Assembly (NCBI RefSeq): GCF_003355005.1
Contig: NZ_CP029985.1
Location: 496,001-560,000, forward strand
Reading direction: 5' to 3'
From: Sphingomonas sp. FARSPH
GTDB lineage: Bacteria > Pseudomonadota > Alphaproteobacteria > Sphingomonadales > Sphingomonadaceae
DNA: 64,000 bases
Both the position numbers and the translations under genes were made by a program. Within the stretch, counting starts at the first letter, position 1, and each line of letters starts with the position of its first letter. Below the pieces are notes generated by a model, which was not told where the DNA came from, ran no database searches, and worked only from the letters and a program-made list of their open reading frames with translations. Below are positions 42,015 to 51,900 of the stretch, piece by piece.

Positions 42015-43287
42015 GGTCGGTGTTGCGCGCGATCCCCGCCAGCTGCGCCTCGACATAGGCCGCGTCGACGACGACGGGGTCCTTGCGATCCTCCGCGTCG
42101 AAGCTGACGTCCTCGAGCAATTTCTCCATCACCGTCTGCAGCCGCCGCGCGCCGATATTCTCGACCTGGCCGTTCACCTCGGCGGCGATGCGCGCGATCG
42201 CCGCGATGCCGTCGGCCGCGAAGTCCACTGCGACGCCCTCCGTCGCCAGCAACGCCTTGTATTGCGCGGGCAGCGACGCCTTGGTGTCCGACAGGATGGC
42301 GATGAAATCCGCCTCGCTCAGCCCCTTCAGCTCGACACGGATCGGCAGGCGCCCCTGCAACTCGGGCAACAGGTCGCTCGGCTTGGCGACGTGGAACGCG
42401 CCCGACGCGATGAACAGGATATGGTCCGTCTTCATCGGCCCGTATTTGGTCGCCACCGTCGTGCCCTCGATCAGCGGCAAGAGGTCGCGCTGCACGCCCT
42501 CGCGGCTTACCGACCCGCCACGCACGTCGGACACGGCGATCTTGTCGATCTCGTCGAGAAAGACGATGCCGTTCGCCTCCGCATCCGCCAGCGCGGTGCG
42601 GTTGACGTCGTCCTGGTCGAGGCGCTTGTCCGCCTCTTCCTCGATCAATTTCTCCCACGCCGCGCGCACCGTCAGCTTGCGGCGCTTAAGCGGCTGGCCG
42701 CCGGAGAAGGACTTCATCATTTCCGACAGGTTGATCATCTGCGCGCCGGCGCCGGGGATGTCGAAGGGCGCAGCGGCCGCCTGCTCCACCTCGATCTCGA
42801 TCTCCGACGCATCGAGGTGCCTGTCGGCGAACCGCTGGCGAAAGCTCTCGCGCGTCGCCTGGCTCGCATCCTTGCCGACCAAAGCGTCGAGCAGCCGCTT
42901 CATCGCCGCCTCTTCCGCCTTGTCCTTCACCGCGACGCGGCGGCGCTCCTTCTCCAGCCGGATCGCCTCCTCGACCAGGTCGCGCGCGATCTGTTCGACG
43001 TCGCGGCCGACATAGCCGACCTCGGTGAATTTGGTCGCCTCGACCTTGACGAAGGGGGCGTCGGCGAGCTTCGCGAGCCGCCGGCTTATCTCGGTCTTGC
43101 CGCAGCCGGTCGGCCCGATCATCAGGATGTTCTTGGGCGTCACCTCGTCGCGCAGGTCCGGCGACAGCTGCTGGCGCCGCCAGCGGTTGCGCAGCGCGAC
43201 CGCGACGGCGCGCTTGGCGTCGCGCTGGCCGACGATATGCGCATCGAGCGCGGCGACGATCGTCTTGGGGGTGAGGTTCTGGTTCAT
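41995..43287 (-). CDS. hslU: HslU ATPase subunit of the HslVU protease
   Basis: A 430-residue AAA+ unfoldase that feeds substrates to HslV. Walker A is GPTGCGKTEISRRLA, the pore region is KFTEVGYVGRD, Walker B is GIVFLDEIDKIA, and the C-terminal sensor-2/HslV-docking end reads GIARNTDLSRFVL. The I domain lies between (about 110-230). It is downstream of hslV in a leftward operon, separated by a class D repeat. Confidence 0.96.
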   Translation of the reverse strand: MNQNLTPKTIVAALDAHIVGQRDAKRAVAVALRNRWRRQQLSPDLRDEVTPKNILMIGPTGCGKTEISRRLAKLADAPFVKVEATKFTEVGYVGRDVEQIARDLVEEAIRLEKERRRVAVKDKAEEAAMKRLLDALVGKDASQATRESFRQRFADRHLDASEIEIEVEQAAAAPFDIPGAGAQMINLSEMMKSFSGGQPLKRRKLTVRAAWEKLIEEEADKRLDQDDVNRTALADAEANGIVFLDEIDKIAVSDVRGGSVSREGVQRDLLPLIEGTTVATKYGPMKTDHILFIASGAFHVAKPSDLLPELQGRLPIRVELKGLSEADFIAILSDTKASLPAQYKALLATEGVAVDFAADGIAAIARIAAEVNGQVENIGARRLQTVMEKLLEDVSFDAEDRKDPVVVDAAYVEAQLAGIARNTDLSRFVL

Positions 43288-43296
43288 TTTTCTCTT

Positions 43297-43394
43297 CCCC
43301 CCTCCCGCTTGCGGGAGGGGTCGGGGGTGGGCCTGTCACGGGCGAACCGGGGGCGGACGAGCCCACCACCAGCCCCTCCCGCAAGCGGGAGGGG
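43297..43394. repeat. Class D inverted repeat between hslV and hslU
   Basis: CCCCTCCCGCTTGCGGGAGG at the left and CCCTCCCGCAAGCGGGAGGG at the right are each palindromic and mutually inverted, with GGGGGTGGGC and its complement inside. A degraded relative is at 62487-62582. Confidence 0.82.
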
Positions 43395-43396
43395 AG

Positions 43397-43981
43397 TTAG
43401 GCCGCGCTGTCCAGCGTCTCCACCGTCACGCGATCGTTGGTATAGACGCAAACGTCCGCGGCGATCTGCATCGCCTTGCGACAGATCGTCTCGGCATCGC
43501 CCTCGTAATCGACCAGCGCGCGGGCCGCGGCGAGCGCGTAATTGCCGCCCGATCCGATCGCGGCGATGCCGTTCTCCGGCTCCAGCACGTCGCCGTTGCC
43601 GGTCAGGATCAGCGTCACGTCCTTGTCGGCGACGATCATCATCGCCTCCAGGTTGCGCAGATATTTGTCGGTGCGCCAGTCCTTGGCCAGCTCTACCGCG
43701 GCGCGCATCAGCTGCCCCTGGTGCCGCTCCAGTTTCGCCTCCAGCCGCTCGAACAATGTGAAGGCGTCCGCCGTCGCGCCGGCGAAGCCGCCGATCACCT
43801 GCCCCTTGCCATCCGGCCCATCCGCGCCCAGCCGCCGCACCTTGCGCGCATTGGGCTTCATCACGGTCTGGCCCATGGAAACCTGGCCGTCGCCGATCAC
43901 GACGACCTTGCCGCCGCGACGGACCGAAAGGATGGTGGTGCCATGCCACACCGGCATGGCGTGAGGATCGTTCCCGCTCAT
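43397..43981 (-). CDS. hslV: HslV peptidase subunit
   Basis: A 194-residue threonine peptidase of the HslVU complex. The catalytic Thr is Thr15 in WHGTTILSVRRGGKVVVIGD, so the first 14 residues (MSGNDPHAMPVWHG) form a propeptide that must be removed; this extension is usual in alphaproteobacteria. GQVSMGQTVMKPNARKVRRLG and GSGGNYALAAARAL are conserved. ATG 43981 is chosen over 44023, which has no support. Confidence 0.94.
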   Translation of the reverse strand: MSGNDPHAMPVWHGTTILSVRRGGKVVVIGDGQVSMGQTVMKPNARKVRRLGADGPDGKGQVIGGFAGATADAFTLFERLEAKLERHQGQLMRAAVELAKDWRTDKYLRNLEAMMIVADKDVTLILTGNGDVLEPENGIAAIGSGGNYALAAARALVDYEGDAETICRKAMQIAADVCVYTNDRVTVETLDSAA

Positions 43982-44061
43982 GGGGCGCATGTAGGGAGCG
44001 CAGGCGGCAGATGCCAAGGCCACGACCCACTATCCTCCCCGGCGCGGGGAGGATGGCAGGC

Positions 44062-44337
44062 TCATTCCACCCCCCGCGCCTTCCCCCAGCTGCGCGCCAC
44101 CGTATAGCCGACATAGCCCGTGCCGAAGAGTGCGTAGAGCGGCTCCGGGATCGCGCGCAGATAGGCCGCCATGCCCGCCGCCATCGCCGCCGCCGCATCC
44201 GGCCGCACCGCCGCGAGCAACCCCATCGGGATCGCCCACAGCAGCAACGCATACATGACGTACAGGAACATCGGCCGCGCGCGCCGCACCCAGGGATCGG
44301 TATCGGGCGCCGCGCCGCCCGCCCCTTCGCCGCTCAT
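44062..44337 (-). CDS. Holin-like small membrane protein (3TM holin type)
   Basis: A 91-residue protein with two clear membrane segments (MFLYVMYALLLWAIPMGLLAAV and AMAAGMAAYLRAIPEPLYALFGTGYVGYTV) and a basic C-terminus. Size, GTGYVGYTVARSWGK and partner gene fit the GTA/phage 3TM holin family. It overlaps the muramidase gene by ATGA, forming a two-gene lysis-type cassette with no other phage genes around. Confidence 0.72.
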   Translation of the reverse strand: MSGEGAGGAAPDTDPWVRRARPMFLYVMYALLLWAIPMGLLAAVRPDAAAAMAAGMAAYLRAIPEPLYALFGTGYVGYTVARSWGKARGVE

Positions 44338-44873
44338 CCGATGCGCCCCGCCAGCCAGCCATAGACGAACGCCTCGTTCGCCGGGCGCCGCTCGGCAAGG
44401 CGGATATACCGTTCGCCCTGCAACGCCTCGACCGCGCGCACCAGCACCGTCTCGCCCGCCTTGCCGCGCCGCGCCAGAAATGCATCGAGCGCGGCGAGCG
44501 TCCGCCCGCCGATCGCGCCGTCGACGGCCAGGTCGGGATAATCCTGCGCCCCACGGTTCAGCGCGTTGAGCGCGCGTTGCAGAAACACCGCCGCGGTCGC
44601 GACGCCCATGTTGACGCCGGTGTCGAACAGCTCGGCCGCCAGCCGTGGCGCGCGGATCGCCAAAGCGGGCAGCCCCGCCGCCTCCCAATAAAGCCGCCGA
44701 TAGATCACCGCCGCGACGCCGCGTGGCAGCGCGGCGATCGGCCCGTCATAGCCTTCCGCCCGCGCGACTGCCGCGGTGATACCCCACCGCGTCGCCCTGC
44801 CGCGATCCGCCGGATGATCGACAAAGCCCCCCTCGCGCGCGATCACCGCATCGATCAGTGCGTCCACGTCCAT
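44334..44873 (-). CDS. Glycoside hydrolase family 108 N-acetylmuramidase
   Basis: A 179-residue peptidoglycan hydrolase. The N-terminal catalytic signature is AVIAREGGFVDHPADRGRATRWGIT, with the Glu of REGGF as the expected acid. ELFDTGVNMGVATAAVFLQRALN and DLAVDGAIGGRTLAALDAFL resemble the catalytic and peptidoglycan-binding (PG_binding_3) parts. There is no signal peptide, so export would need the holin encoded next. Family members occur in phages, gene transfer agents and as secretion activators. Confidence 0.85.
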   Translation of the reverse strand: MDVDALIDAVIAREGGFVDHPADRGRATRWGITAAVARAEGYDGPIAALPRGVAAVIYRRLYWEAAGLPALAIRAPRLAAELFDTGVNMGVATAAVFLQRALNALNRGAQDYPDLAVDGAIGGRTLAALDAFLARRGKAGETVLVRAVEALQGERYIRLAERRPANEAFVYGWLAGRIG

Positions 44874-44945
44874 AGCTCTTGCCCCCGCCACCATACCAAC
44901 CATTTAGGTTATAACTGGGCGACTGCAAGCTCCTCCAGACACTTT

Positions 44946-44980
44946 CTTCGTCATGCCGGACTCGCTCCGGCATGACGAAG
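44946..44980. repeat. Class E compact hairpin
   Basis: CTTCGTCATGCCGGA (44946-44960) and TCCGGCATGACGAAG (44966-44980) form a perfect 15-bp stem with a CTCGC loop. It lies downstream of the M24 peptidase gene and could block 3' decay, but no T run follows in either direction. Confidence 0.85.
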
Positions 44981-45033
44981 GGGCACGTCAGCCTCCCGTC
45001 ATCCCCATTCCAGACGATGACAGCCCAGCCCGC

Positions 45034-46215
45034 TCACCCGAAAGGCTGCATCAACGACACCTGCGGCTCGGTGAACCACGCCGCGCCATCGTCGGTCACG
45101 TGGAAATGGTCCTCCAACCGCACGCCGAAACGCTCCGGCACGACGATCATCGGCTCGTTCGAAAAGCACATCCCCGGCGCCAGCGGCGTGGTGTCGCCAC
45201 GAACCAGATAGGCTGGCTCGTGGATCGACATGCCGATGCCGTGCCCGGTGCGGTGCGGCAGGCCGGGCAGGCGATAGTCCGGCCCCAGCCCCGCCGCCGC
45301 GATGACGCCGCGCGCCGCCGCATCGACCGCCTCGCACGACACGCCCGGCGCCGCCGCCGCGAACGCCGCCGCCTGCGCCGCCTTTTCCAGATGCCAGATG
45401 TCCTCGACCTCGGCGCCGACGGCGCCGAACGCATAGGTGCGCGTGATGTCGGAATGATAGCCGCCGACGGTGGTGCCGGTGTCGATCAGCACCAGTTGGT
45501 CGTCTTCCAGATATTGCTCTCCGGGCAGCCCGTGCGGAAAGGCGGTCGCGCGGCCGAACTGGACGATGCAGAAATAGCTGCCCGTACCGCCGGTGATCGC
45601 GCGATGCGCCGCGTCGATGAAGCGCACCACCTCGCCCGCCGCGATACCGGGACGCAGGATGCGCGCGGCACGGGCCTGCACCTCCAGCGTCATCGCCTTC
45701 GCCTCGGCGAGCAGCGCGAGCTCGGCCGCCGATTTGACCATCCGGCATCCGTCGATCGCCGCCGCGCCATTGATCGCGTCCAGCCCCAGCCGCCGCAGCT
45801 TCTCGCCCCAGGCAAAGGGGAACAGCGGATCGATCGCCACCTTGGCCCCGCGCGGCAACGCATCGGCGACCAGCGCCGCGGGGTCCTCGTCCTCCTCCCA
45901 AAGCCGCAGGTCGGCATCGATCGTCAGGTCCGCGCGCAACGTCCCTTCCTCGAACCGCGGGCAGACGATCGACGGCGCACCGCGCACCGGCAGCAGCAAC
46001 GCGACCATCCGCTCGCTCGCGCCCCACGGCACCCCGGTGAAATAGCGCAGCGACGCCCCCGTATGGACGACCAGCGCGTCCGCACCCAGCGCCGCGGTCA
46101 GGCCGCGCGCCTTGTCCAGCCGCGCGACATATTCGGCGGCGGTGATCGCCGGCGCGCGCGTTTCCGGCGGGCGGATCGCGGCGATTTCGGTCGCGGCGTC
46201 GGATGTGGCGATCAT
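45034..46215 (-). CDS. M24-family Xaa-Pro-type metallopeptidase
   Basis: A 393-residue pita-bread-fold protein. The N-terminal creatinase-like domain (about 35-165) precedes the metal site, which is complete: LIDTGTTVGGYHSDITRTY (two Asp), LPHRTGHGIGMSIHE (His), CFSNEPMIV (Glu) and RLEDHFHVT (Glu). It may be a dipeptidase or a specialised amidohydrolase such as an ectoine-hydrolase type; substrate unknown. ATG 46215 overlaps the dadA-like stop by ATGA, tying the two activities together. Confidence 0.87.
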   Translation of the reverse strand: MIATSDAATEIAAIRPPETRAPAITAAEYVARLDKARGLTAALGADALVVHTGASLRYFTGVPWGASERMVALLLPVRGAPSIVCPRFEEGTLRADLTIDADLRLWEEDEDPAALVADALPRGAKVAIDPLFPFAWGEKLRRLGLDAINGAAAIDGCRMVKSAAELALLAEAKAMTLEVQARAARILRPGIAAGEVVRFIDAAHRAITGGTGSYFCIVQFGRATAFPHGLPGEQYLEDDQLVLIDTGTTVGGYHSDITRTYAFGAVGAEVEDIWHLEKAAQAAAFAAAAPGVSCEAVDAAARGVIAAAGLGPDYRLPGLPHRTGHGIGMSIHEPAYLVRGDTTPLAPGMCFSNEPMIVVPERFGVRLEDHFHVTDDGAAWFTEPQVSLMQPFG

Positions 46216-47450
46216 TTCAGGCGTCCCGTCAGGCGTTCGAGGGCAAAAGGGGAAAGGTCGATGGCGGGCGTCTCCCCGGCAATCGCCTGCGCCAGCACTT
46301 CCCCGGTCACCGGCCCCAGCGTCAAGCCCAGATGCTGGTGACCGAAGGCGTAGAACAGATTGTCGACCCCGTCCGCGCGCCCGATCGCGGGCAGATAATC
46401 GGGCAAGGTCGGCCGCGCGCCCATCCAGCGGCTCTGCACCGGTCCGACCGGCAGGCGGAGCGCGGCGACATGCGCCTCCAGCCGCTGCCACTTGCGCGGG
46501 TCGGCGGGTGCGTCAGCGTGGCCGAACTCGACGAAACCCGCCGCCTGCACGCTGTCGGCATAGCGCGTGACGATCATCGACCGGTCCTCGAACACCAACG
46601 GCACGCGATCCGCCGGCCAGTCGCCGGGTGCGAAGCGGACGTGATAGCCGCGCTCGGCGATCATCGGTACGCGCCAGCCGACCGGCGCGAGCAGATCGCG
46701 CGAACCGATCCCCGCCGCGACGACGATCCGCTCCGCCGCGACGCCGTCGCACGCGATCCGCCGCCCGTCGCGTCGCAGCCGCGCGGCCGCCTGCACCCGC
46801 GCGACGCCGGCGCGGGCCAGCGCCGCGTCGAGCGCGGCGGCGAGCTGGTCGAGATCGGCGATCCGCCCCGTGCCGGTAAATCCGATCGCATCGACCACCG
46901 CCGGGCACAATTGCCGCAGCCGCGCATGGCCCGCGGCGTCGAGGTCGCGCGGGCGGGCGGTGCCGGTGTCGGCGTTCGCCCAGGCGCGCCGGCCGGCATC
47001 GGCGCTGCGCGCGCTTTCCCACGCCACCTCATGCCCGTCGAGCGCGACGAGGTCGGGCGCATCGATCGCCGCAGCCAGCCGCTGCCACGCCGGCGCCGCT
47101 TCGGCAAGCAGGCCGCGCAGCGCGCGTGTTCCCGCCGCGAATCGCTGCGGCCGGCTCGCCAGCGCCAGCCGCGCCGCGAACGGCAGCCACGCGCCCGCCA
47201 TCCGCGGCGGCAGCGCGACCGGCCCGCCGCGCAGGAACAGGCGCCGCGGAAACGCGCGTAGCGTCGCCGGCGATGCGAGCGGCGCGACCTGTTCGGTCGC
47301 GATATGCCCCGCATTGCCCCACGACGCCGCCCCCGCCGCGCCGCGATCGACCAGCGCCACCGAAAAACCCCGCATCGCCAGGTGCAGCGCGATGCTGCGC
47401 CCGACGATGCCGCCGCCGACCACCGCTATGTCCGTCCTGCTTTCGCCCAT
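46212..47450 (-). CDS. FAD-dependent D-amino-acid dehydrogenase-like oxidoreductase
   Basis: A 412-residue DadA-type flavoprotein. The dinucleotide-binding motif DIAVVGGGIVGRSIALHLAM is at the N-terminus. SWGNAGHIATEQVAPLA is the DadA substrate-side segment, and GARPTLPDYLPAIGRADGVDNLFYAFGHQHLGLTLGP the C-terminal FAD site. It probably oxidises a D-amino acid or cyclic imino acid to an oxoacid. It is co-translated with an M24 peptidase and divergent from a GntR regulator, forming a peptide/amino-acid catabolic unit. Confidence 0.85.
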   Translation of the reverse strand: MGESRTDIAVVGGGIVGRSIALHLAMRGFSVALVDRGAAGAASWGNAGHIATEQVAPLASPATLRAFPRRLFLRGGPVALPPRMAGAWLPFAARLALASRPQRFAAGTRALRGLLAEAAPAWQRLAAAIDAPDLVALDGHEVAWESARSADAGRRAWANADTGTARPRDLDAAGHARLRQLCPAVVDAIGFTGTGRIADLDQLAAALDAALARAGVARVQAAARLRRDGRRIACDGVAAERIVVAAGIGSRDLLAPVGWRVPMIAERGYHVRFAPGDWPADRVPLVFEDRSMIVTRYADSVQAAGFVEFGHADAPADPRKWQRLEAHVAALRLPVGPVQSRWMGARPTLPDYLPAIGRADGVDNLFYAFGHQHLGLTLGPVTGEVLAQAIAGETPAIDLSPFALERLTGRLK

Positions 47451-47462
47451 CAGGTCGACCTA

Positions 47463-47472
47463 TCGTATACGA
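47463..47472. promoter_or_regulatory. GntR-type operator upstream of the DadA-like gene
   Basis: TCGTATACGA is a perfect 10-bp palindrome matching the GT-N-AC core recognised by FadR/FCD-type GntR regulators. It is 12 bases upstream of the oxidoreductase start and about 150 bases from the divergent GntR gene. Confidence 0.5.
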
Positions 47473-47567
47473 AAAGTCGCCGCAAGCGCTGCGGCATTCG
47501 AGCAACTTGCGGCCGAAATCGATCGGTTGCGGCGATCAGGGCGATTGATCCCGCGCCGCCGTTCTGA

Positions 47568-47606
47568 AATGTCTGTTTCTTTGACGGGCGCAATGTCCGC
47601 TTCTTT
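47568..47606. repeat. Direct repeat upstream of the GntR gene
   Basis: AATGTCTGTTTCTTT (47568-47582) recurs as AATGTCCGCTTCTTT (47592-47606), 24 bases apart, just upstream of the GntR start. It could be a second protein-binding region. Confidence 0.4.
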
Positions 47607-47623
47607 TCGGGGCTTACGCTTCC

Positions 47624-48274
47624 ATGACCATCGTCGTTCGCACCTTGTCCGATCAGGTGTTCGAGATCGTGCTCGAACGGATCGTCTCGGGCGAGATTCC
47701 CACCGGCGCGCCGATCCGCCAGGATGCGCTCGCCGCCGACCTGGGCGTCAGCAAAATCCCGCTGCGCGAGGCGCTGGCCCGGCTGGAACAGGAGGGCCTG
47801 CTCGTCAGCCAGGCGAACCGCGGCTATACCGTCCGGCCGATGTCCGCGGAGCAGGCGGACGAAATCTACGCGCTGCGCCTCGCGATCGAGCCTGCCGCCG
47901 CGGCGCGCGCCGCGCGCGAGGCGAGCGTGCGGGAGCAGGCGGAGGCGGAAGCCGCTTTCCACGCGCTCGACACCGCCGCCGCGGAGAATCTGACCGAGGT
48001 CGCGGTGCGTAACCGCGATTTTCACACCGCACTCGTCCGCCCCGGGGGCCGTGTGCTGACGACGCAACTCGTCGAACGGCTCGCGGTGCTCGCGGAACGC
48101 TATGTCATCGCGCATCTCCAGCCCGCGGGCCGCGAGGATCGCGCGCATCTGGAACACCGCCAGATGCTCGATGCCTGGCTGCGGCGCGACGGCGCCGCGG
48201 TCGAGTCGCTGCTTGTCGGCCACCTGTCGGCGACCCGCGACGACCTGCGCGCGCAATTCTCCGCCGCCGCCTGA
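47624..48274 (+). CDS. GntR-family regulator, FCD subgroup
   Basis: A 216-residue regulator. The winged helix (about 5-70) contains RQDALAADLGVSKIPLREALARLEQEGLLV, and the effector-binding FCD domain (about 80-205) has LRLAIEPAAAARAA, NRDFHTALV and HRQMLDAWLRRD. The FCD histidine/aspartate pattern suggests a metal-dependent small-acid ligand. It most likely represses the divergent DadA-M24 pair through the palindrome at 47463-47472. Confidence 0.88.
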   Translation: MTIVVRTLSDQVFEIVLERIVSGEIPTGAPIRQDALAADLGVSKIPLREALARLEQEGLLVSQANRGYTVRPMSAEQADEIYALRLAIEPAAAARAAREASVREQAEAEAAFHALDTAAAENLTEVAVRNRDFHTALVRPGGRVLTTQLVERLAVLAERYVIAHLQPAGREDRAHLEHRQMLDAWLRRDGAAVESLLVGHLSATRDDLRAQFSAAA

Positions 48275-48383
48275 CGCTGCCGACGGATTTGGGCACCGCG
48301 CCGGACCTTAAGTACGCTGTCGCACGTAATTGACGGATTGCCACCGGCCGCACGTTGCTGCTTAGTCGATATGAAAGCCCTAT

Positions 48384-48941
48384 GTGACCAGCGACGTACC
48401 CCAGCATCTGCGCGACTTCTTCGACCGGTCGCACATCGCCCTCGCGTTGGCGGCGGCGGAGGGCGATCATCCGCTGCTGCTCGTCAACGGCCCGTTTCGC
48501 GCGCTGACCGGTTACGACGACCAGGACGTGATCGGCCGCAACTGCCGGATGTTGCAGGGCGATGCCACCAACGATGAACCGCGCGCCCGCATTCACGCTT
48601 TCCTCGGCAAGGATGGGGACGCGAGCGTGCGCACCCTGCTGGTCAATTTCCGCAAGGACGGCTCGCCCTTCGTCAACCTGCTCTACATGTCGAAGCTGCG
48701 CGCGCTCGGCGGCGGCGTGCGCTACGTCTTCGCCTCGCAGTTCGACGTCAGCCGGTCGCAACCCGACCTGCTTGCCGATTATGACGCGACGCTCGGCCAG
48801 ACGCTGCGCACCCTCACCCCCGTGCTCGCGGAAAGCGGCATCGTCCTCGAAGGATCGCTGATGACGATCGCCAACACCGCCGCCACCGTTGCCCAGGCCA
48901 AGCTGACCCTGTCGGATCTCGATGCCTCCGCATTCGGCTGA
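48384..48941 (+). CDS. Short LOV-domain blue-light photoreceptor
   Basis: A 185-residue protein starting GTG 48384. The LOV signature GRNCRMLQG carries the flavin-adduct Cys54 and Gln58. Other flavin contacts are present: LLVNGPFRALTGYDDQDVIG, VNFRKDGSPFVNLLYMSKL and ASQFDVSRSQ. A helical C-terminal extension (LADYDATLGQTLRTLTPVL and ESGIVLEGSLMTIANTAATVAQAKLTL) would relay the signal; there is no kinase or DNA-binding domain in this chain. It overlaps the giant kinase gene by 20 bases, so light input probably feeds that kinase. Confidence 0.88.
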   Translation: MTSDVPQHLRDFFDRSHIALALAAAEGDHPLLLVNGPFRALTGYDDQDVIGRNCRMLQGDATNDEPRARIHAFLGKDGDASVRTLLVNFRKDGSPFVNLLYMSKLRALGGGVRYVFASQFDVSRSQPDLLADYDATLGQTLRTLTPVLAESGIVLEGSLMTIANTAATVAQAKLTLSDLDASAFG

Positions 48942-51900
48942 TCCGGCCGCGCAGGCCGCAGACCTGCCGATCGTCGGCATCGGCGCGTCCGCGGGTGGGC
49001 TGGAGGCGCTGCGCGACATGCTCGCCGCCGCCCATGCGCCGACGGGCATGGCGTTCGTCGTCGTCCAGCATCTCGACCCCAATCACGAAAGCATGCTCGC
49101 GCAATTGCTCGACCGGCACACCAGCCTGGAAGTGCTGCAGAGCGAGGGCGGCGAGCGGCTGGAGGCGGACCGCGTCTACATCATCCCGCCCGGCCATGGC
49201 CTCGCGATCCGCGACGGCGTCCTCCACCTCACCGATTTCGCGCAGCCGCGCGGCCTGCGCCGGCCGATCGACGATTTCTTCGTGTCGCTCGCCACGGATC
49301 AGCAGGCGAACGCCGCCTGCGTCATCCTGTCGGGCACCGGCGCGGACGGCACCACGGGCCTTCGCGCGATCAAGGAACATGGCGGCGTCTGCGTCGTGCA
49401 ACAGCCGGAAACCGCGCGGTACGACGGCATGCCGCTGTCCGCGGTCGGCACCGGCCTCGTCGATTTCGTCAAGACGCCCGGGGACATCCTCGGCTGCCTC
49501 ACCGCCTTCTTCACGCGGGCGTCCGGCGCGGGTGAGGCGGATGCCGCGCAGGCGAGCGTCGTCGCCGACCATGTCGACGAATTGTGCCGCGTGCTGCGCA
49601 CCGCGATCGGCCACGACTTTTCGGGTTACAAGCGCTCGACGCTGATCCGCCGCGTCGAACGGCGCATGCACGTGCTCGGCATCGAGACGGGTCGCGCCTA
49701 TCTGGATCGCGTGCGCCGCGACAGCGACGAATGCGAGGCGCTGTTCCGCGATCTGCTCATCAACGTCACGCGCTTCTTCCGCGACGCCGAATTCTTCGAA
49801 ACGCTGCGCATCAAGGCGGTCGAGCCATTGCTGCGCGACCGCGCGCCCGACGAGGACGTGCGCGTCTGGATCCCCGGCTGTTCCAGCGGCGAGGAAGCGT
49901 ACAGTATCGCCATGCTGTTCGCGGAAGCCGCGCGCACCAGCGGACAACCGCTAGCGGTGCAGATTTTCGCGACCGATATCGACGAACAGATGCTCGCGAT
50001 CGCGCGCGAGGGCACCTATCCCGCCGCTGCGCTCGCCGACATTCCGATGCCGCTGCGCGAACGCTACACGATCCTGCACGCGGACCGCTTCACGATCGTG
50101 CCGCACATCCGCGACATGATCCGCTTCTCGAACCATAGCCTGGTCAAGGATCCGCCCTTCTCGCGGATCGATCTGCTGTCGTGCCGTAACCTCCTGATCT
50201 ATTTCGACGACCGGCTGCAGCAATCGATCATGCCGCTGTTCCATTATGCGGTGCGGCCGGGCGGCTTCCTGTTCCTCGGCCCGTCGGAAAGCGTCGGCCG
50301 GTTCGACCATCTCTTCCCTGCGATCGACCAGCAGGCGCGGTTGTTCCAGCGCTCGCCCGGCGCGCCGAGCTATCCGATCGACCTGCCAGGATCGCTGCGG
50401 CACCGCACGCCGCGCCGCGAGCGCGAGGATCGCGGCGTCGGCGGCATCGGCGACGAAAGCGCCGTCGTGCGCCGCCTCGTCGACCGCTACGCGCCGCCCG
50501 CGCTGCTGCTCGACCAGGACGGCGGCATCCTCGCCGCCTTCGGCAAGCTTGGCCGCTATTTCGAATTTCCCGTGACGCGCACCGGCGGATCGAGCGCGGT
50601 GACGCTCGCGCGGCCGGGCCTGCGCAACGTGCTCGGCCCCCTGCTGCGCCAGGCGCGCGACGAGAAGAAGCGCCACGTCGCCCGCGACGTCGCGGTCGAG
50701 GGCGATTTCGGCACGCAGACGGTCGAGGTGATCTGCGACCCCCTCGCCGACGGCACGTTGCTGTTCGTGTTCCGCGAGAACGGCCCCTTCCGGCCTGCGC
50801 AGGACCGCGACCTCGCCGATCTCGAACCCGGCGACGACCATGTCGAGGCGCTGGAGGACGAACTGCGCCTGACGCGCCACCGCCTGCGCTCCGCGGTCGA
50901 GGAACTGGAGACCGCGAACGAGGAGCTGAAGAGCTCCAACGAAGAAATGATGTCGATGAACGAGGAACTCCAGTCGACGAACGAGGAGCTGTCCACCGTC
51001 AACGACGAGCTGAAGGGCAAGGTCGACCAGCTCACCATCGCCAATTCGGACCTCAGGAATTTCTTCGAGACGACCAGCCTCGCGATGATCGTCGTCGACG
51101 CCGATCTGCGCATCCGCAGCTTTACCGAGGCGGCGACCGCGATCTTTCCGCTGAAGCCGACCGATCGCGGCCGCCCGCTCACCGACGTGACGACGCGGCT
51201 CGCCACCACCGACTATCTCGACGACGCGCGCAAGGTCGCCGCTGGCGTCGAACCGACGCAGCGCCGCGTCGTCAGCCGCGACGGGCGCCACGTCTTCTCG
51301 CTGCGCGTCCTGCCCTATCGCACGCCGGCGGGCGGCATCGACGGCGCGACCCTGCTGCTCACCGACATCACCGACGCGCTTGCGCTGGAACGCCAGCTCG
51401 CCTCGGAACGCGAGCGGCTCGACCTCGCGGTCAAGGCGGGCGGTATCGGCGTGTGGGAATATTGCCCGGAAACCGGCGAGACGATCCTCGACGGCGCGGA
51501 ACGCCGCCTGTTCGGCGTCGGCGATACCGATCCGACGCACATGGACGATCTGGTCGCGCGGATCGACGAACAGGACCGCGGCCATGTCGAGGAGGCGCTG
51601 CGCCGCACCGCATCGGGCACCGGCGATTTCGAGGCGAGCTTCCGCGTCCGCCTGCCCGACAACGAAATCCGCTGGATCAAGGGCTTCGGCCGCCTCGTCG
51701 CGGACAGCCGGCCGGCGCGGCTGGTCGGCGTGTCGATCGACGTCACGCCCGAATATGCCGTCGCCGAAACGCGCGAGCTGATGCTGCGCGAAATGAACCA
51801 CCGCGTGAAGAACCTGTTCGCCATCGTCGGCGGCATGGTCACCGCGGCCTCGCGCAGCCACGACGACGTGCGCACCTTCGCCAACGACCTGCGCGAACGC

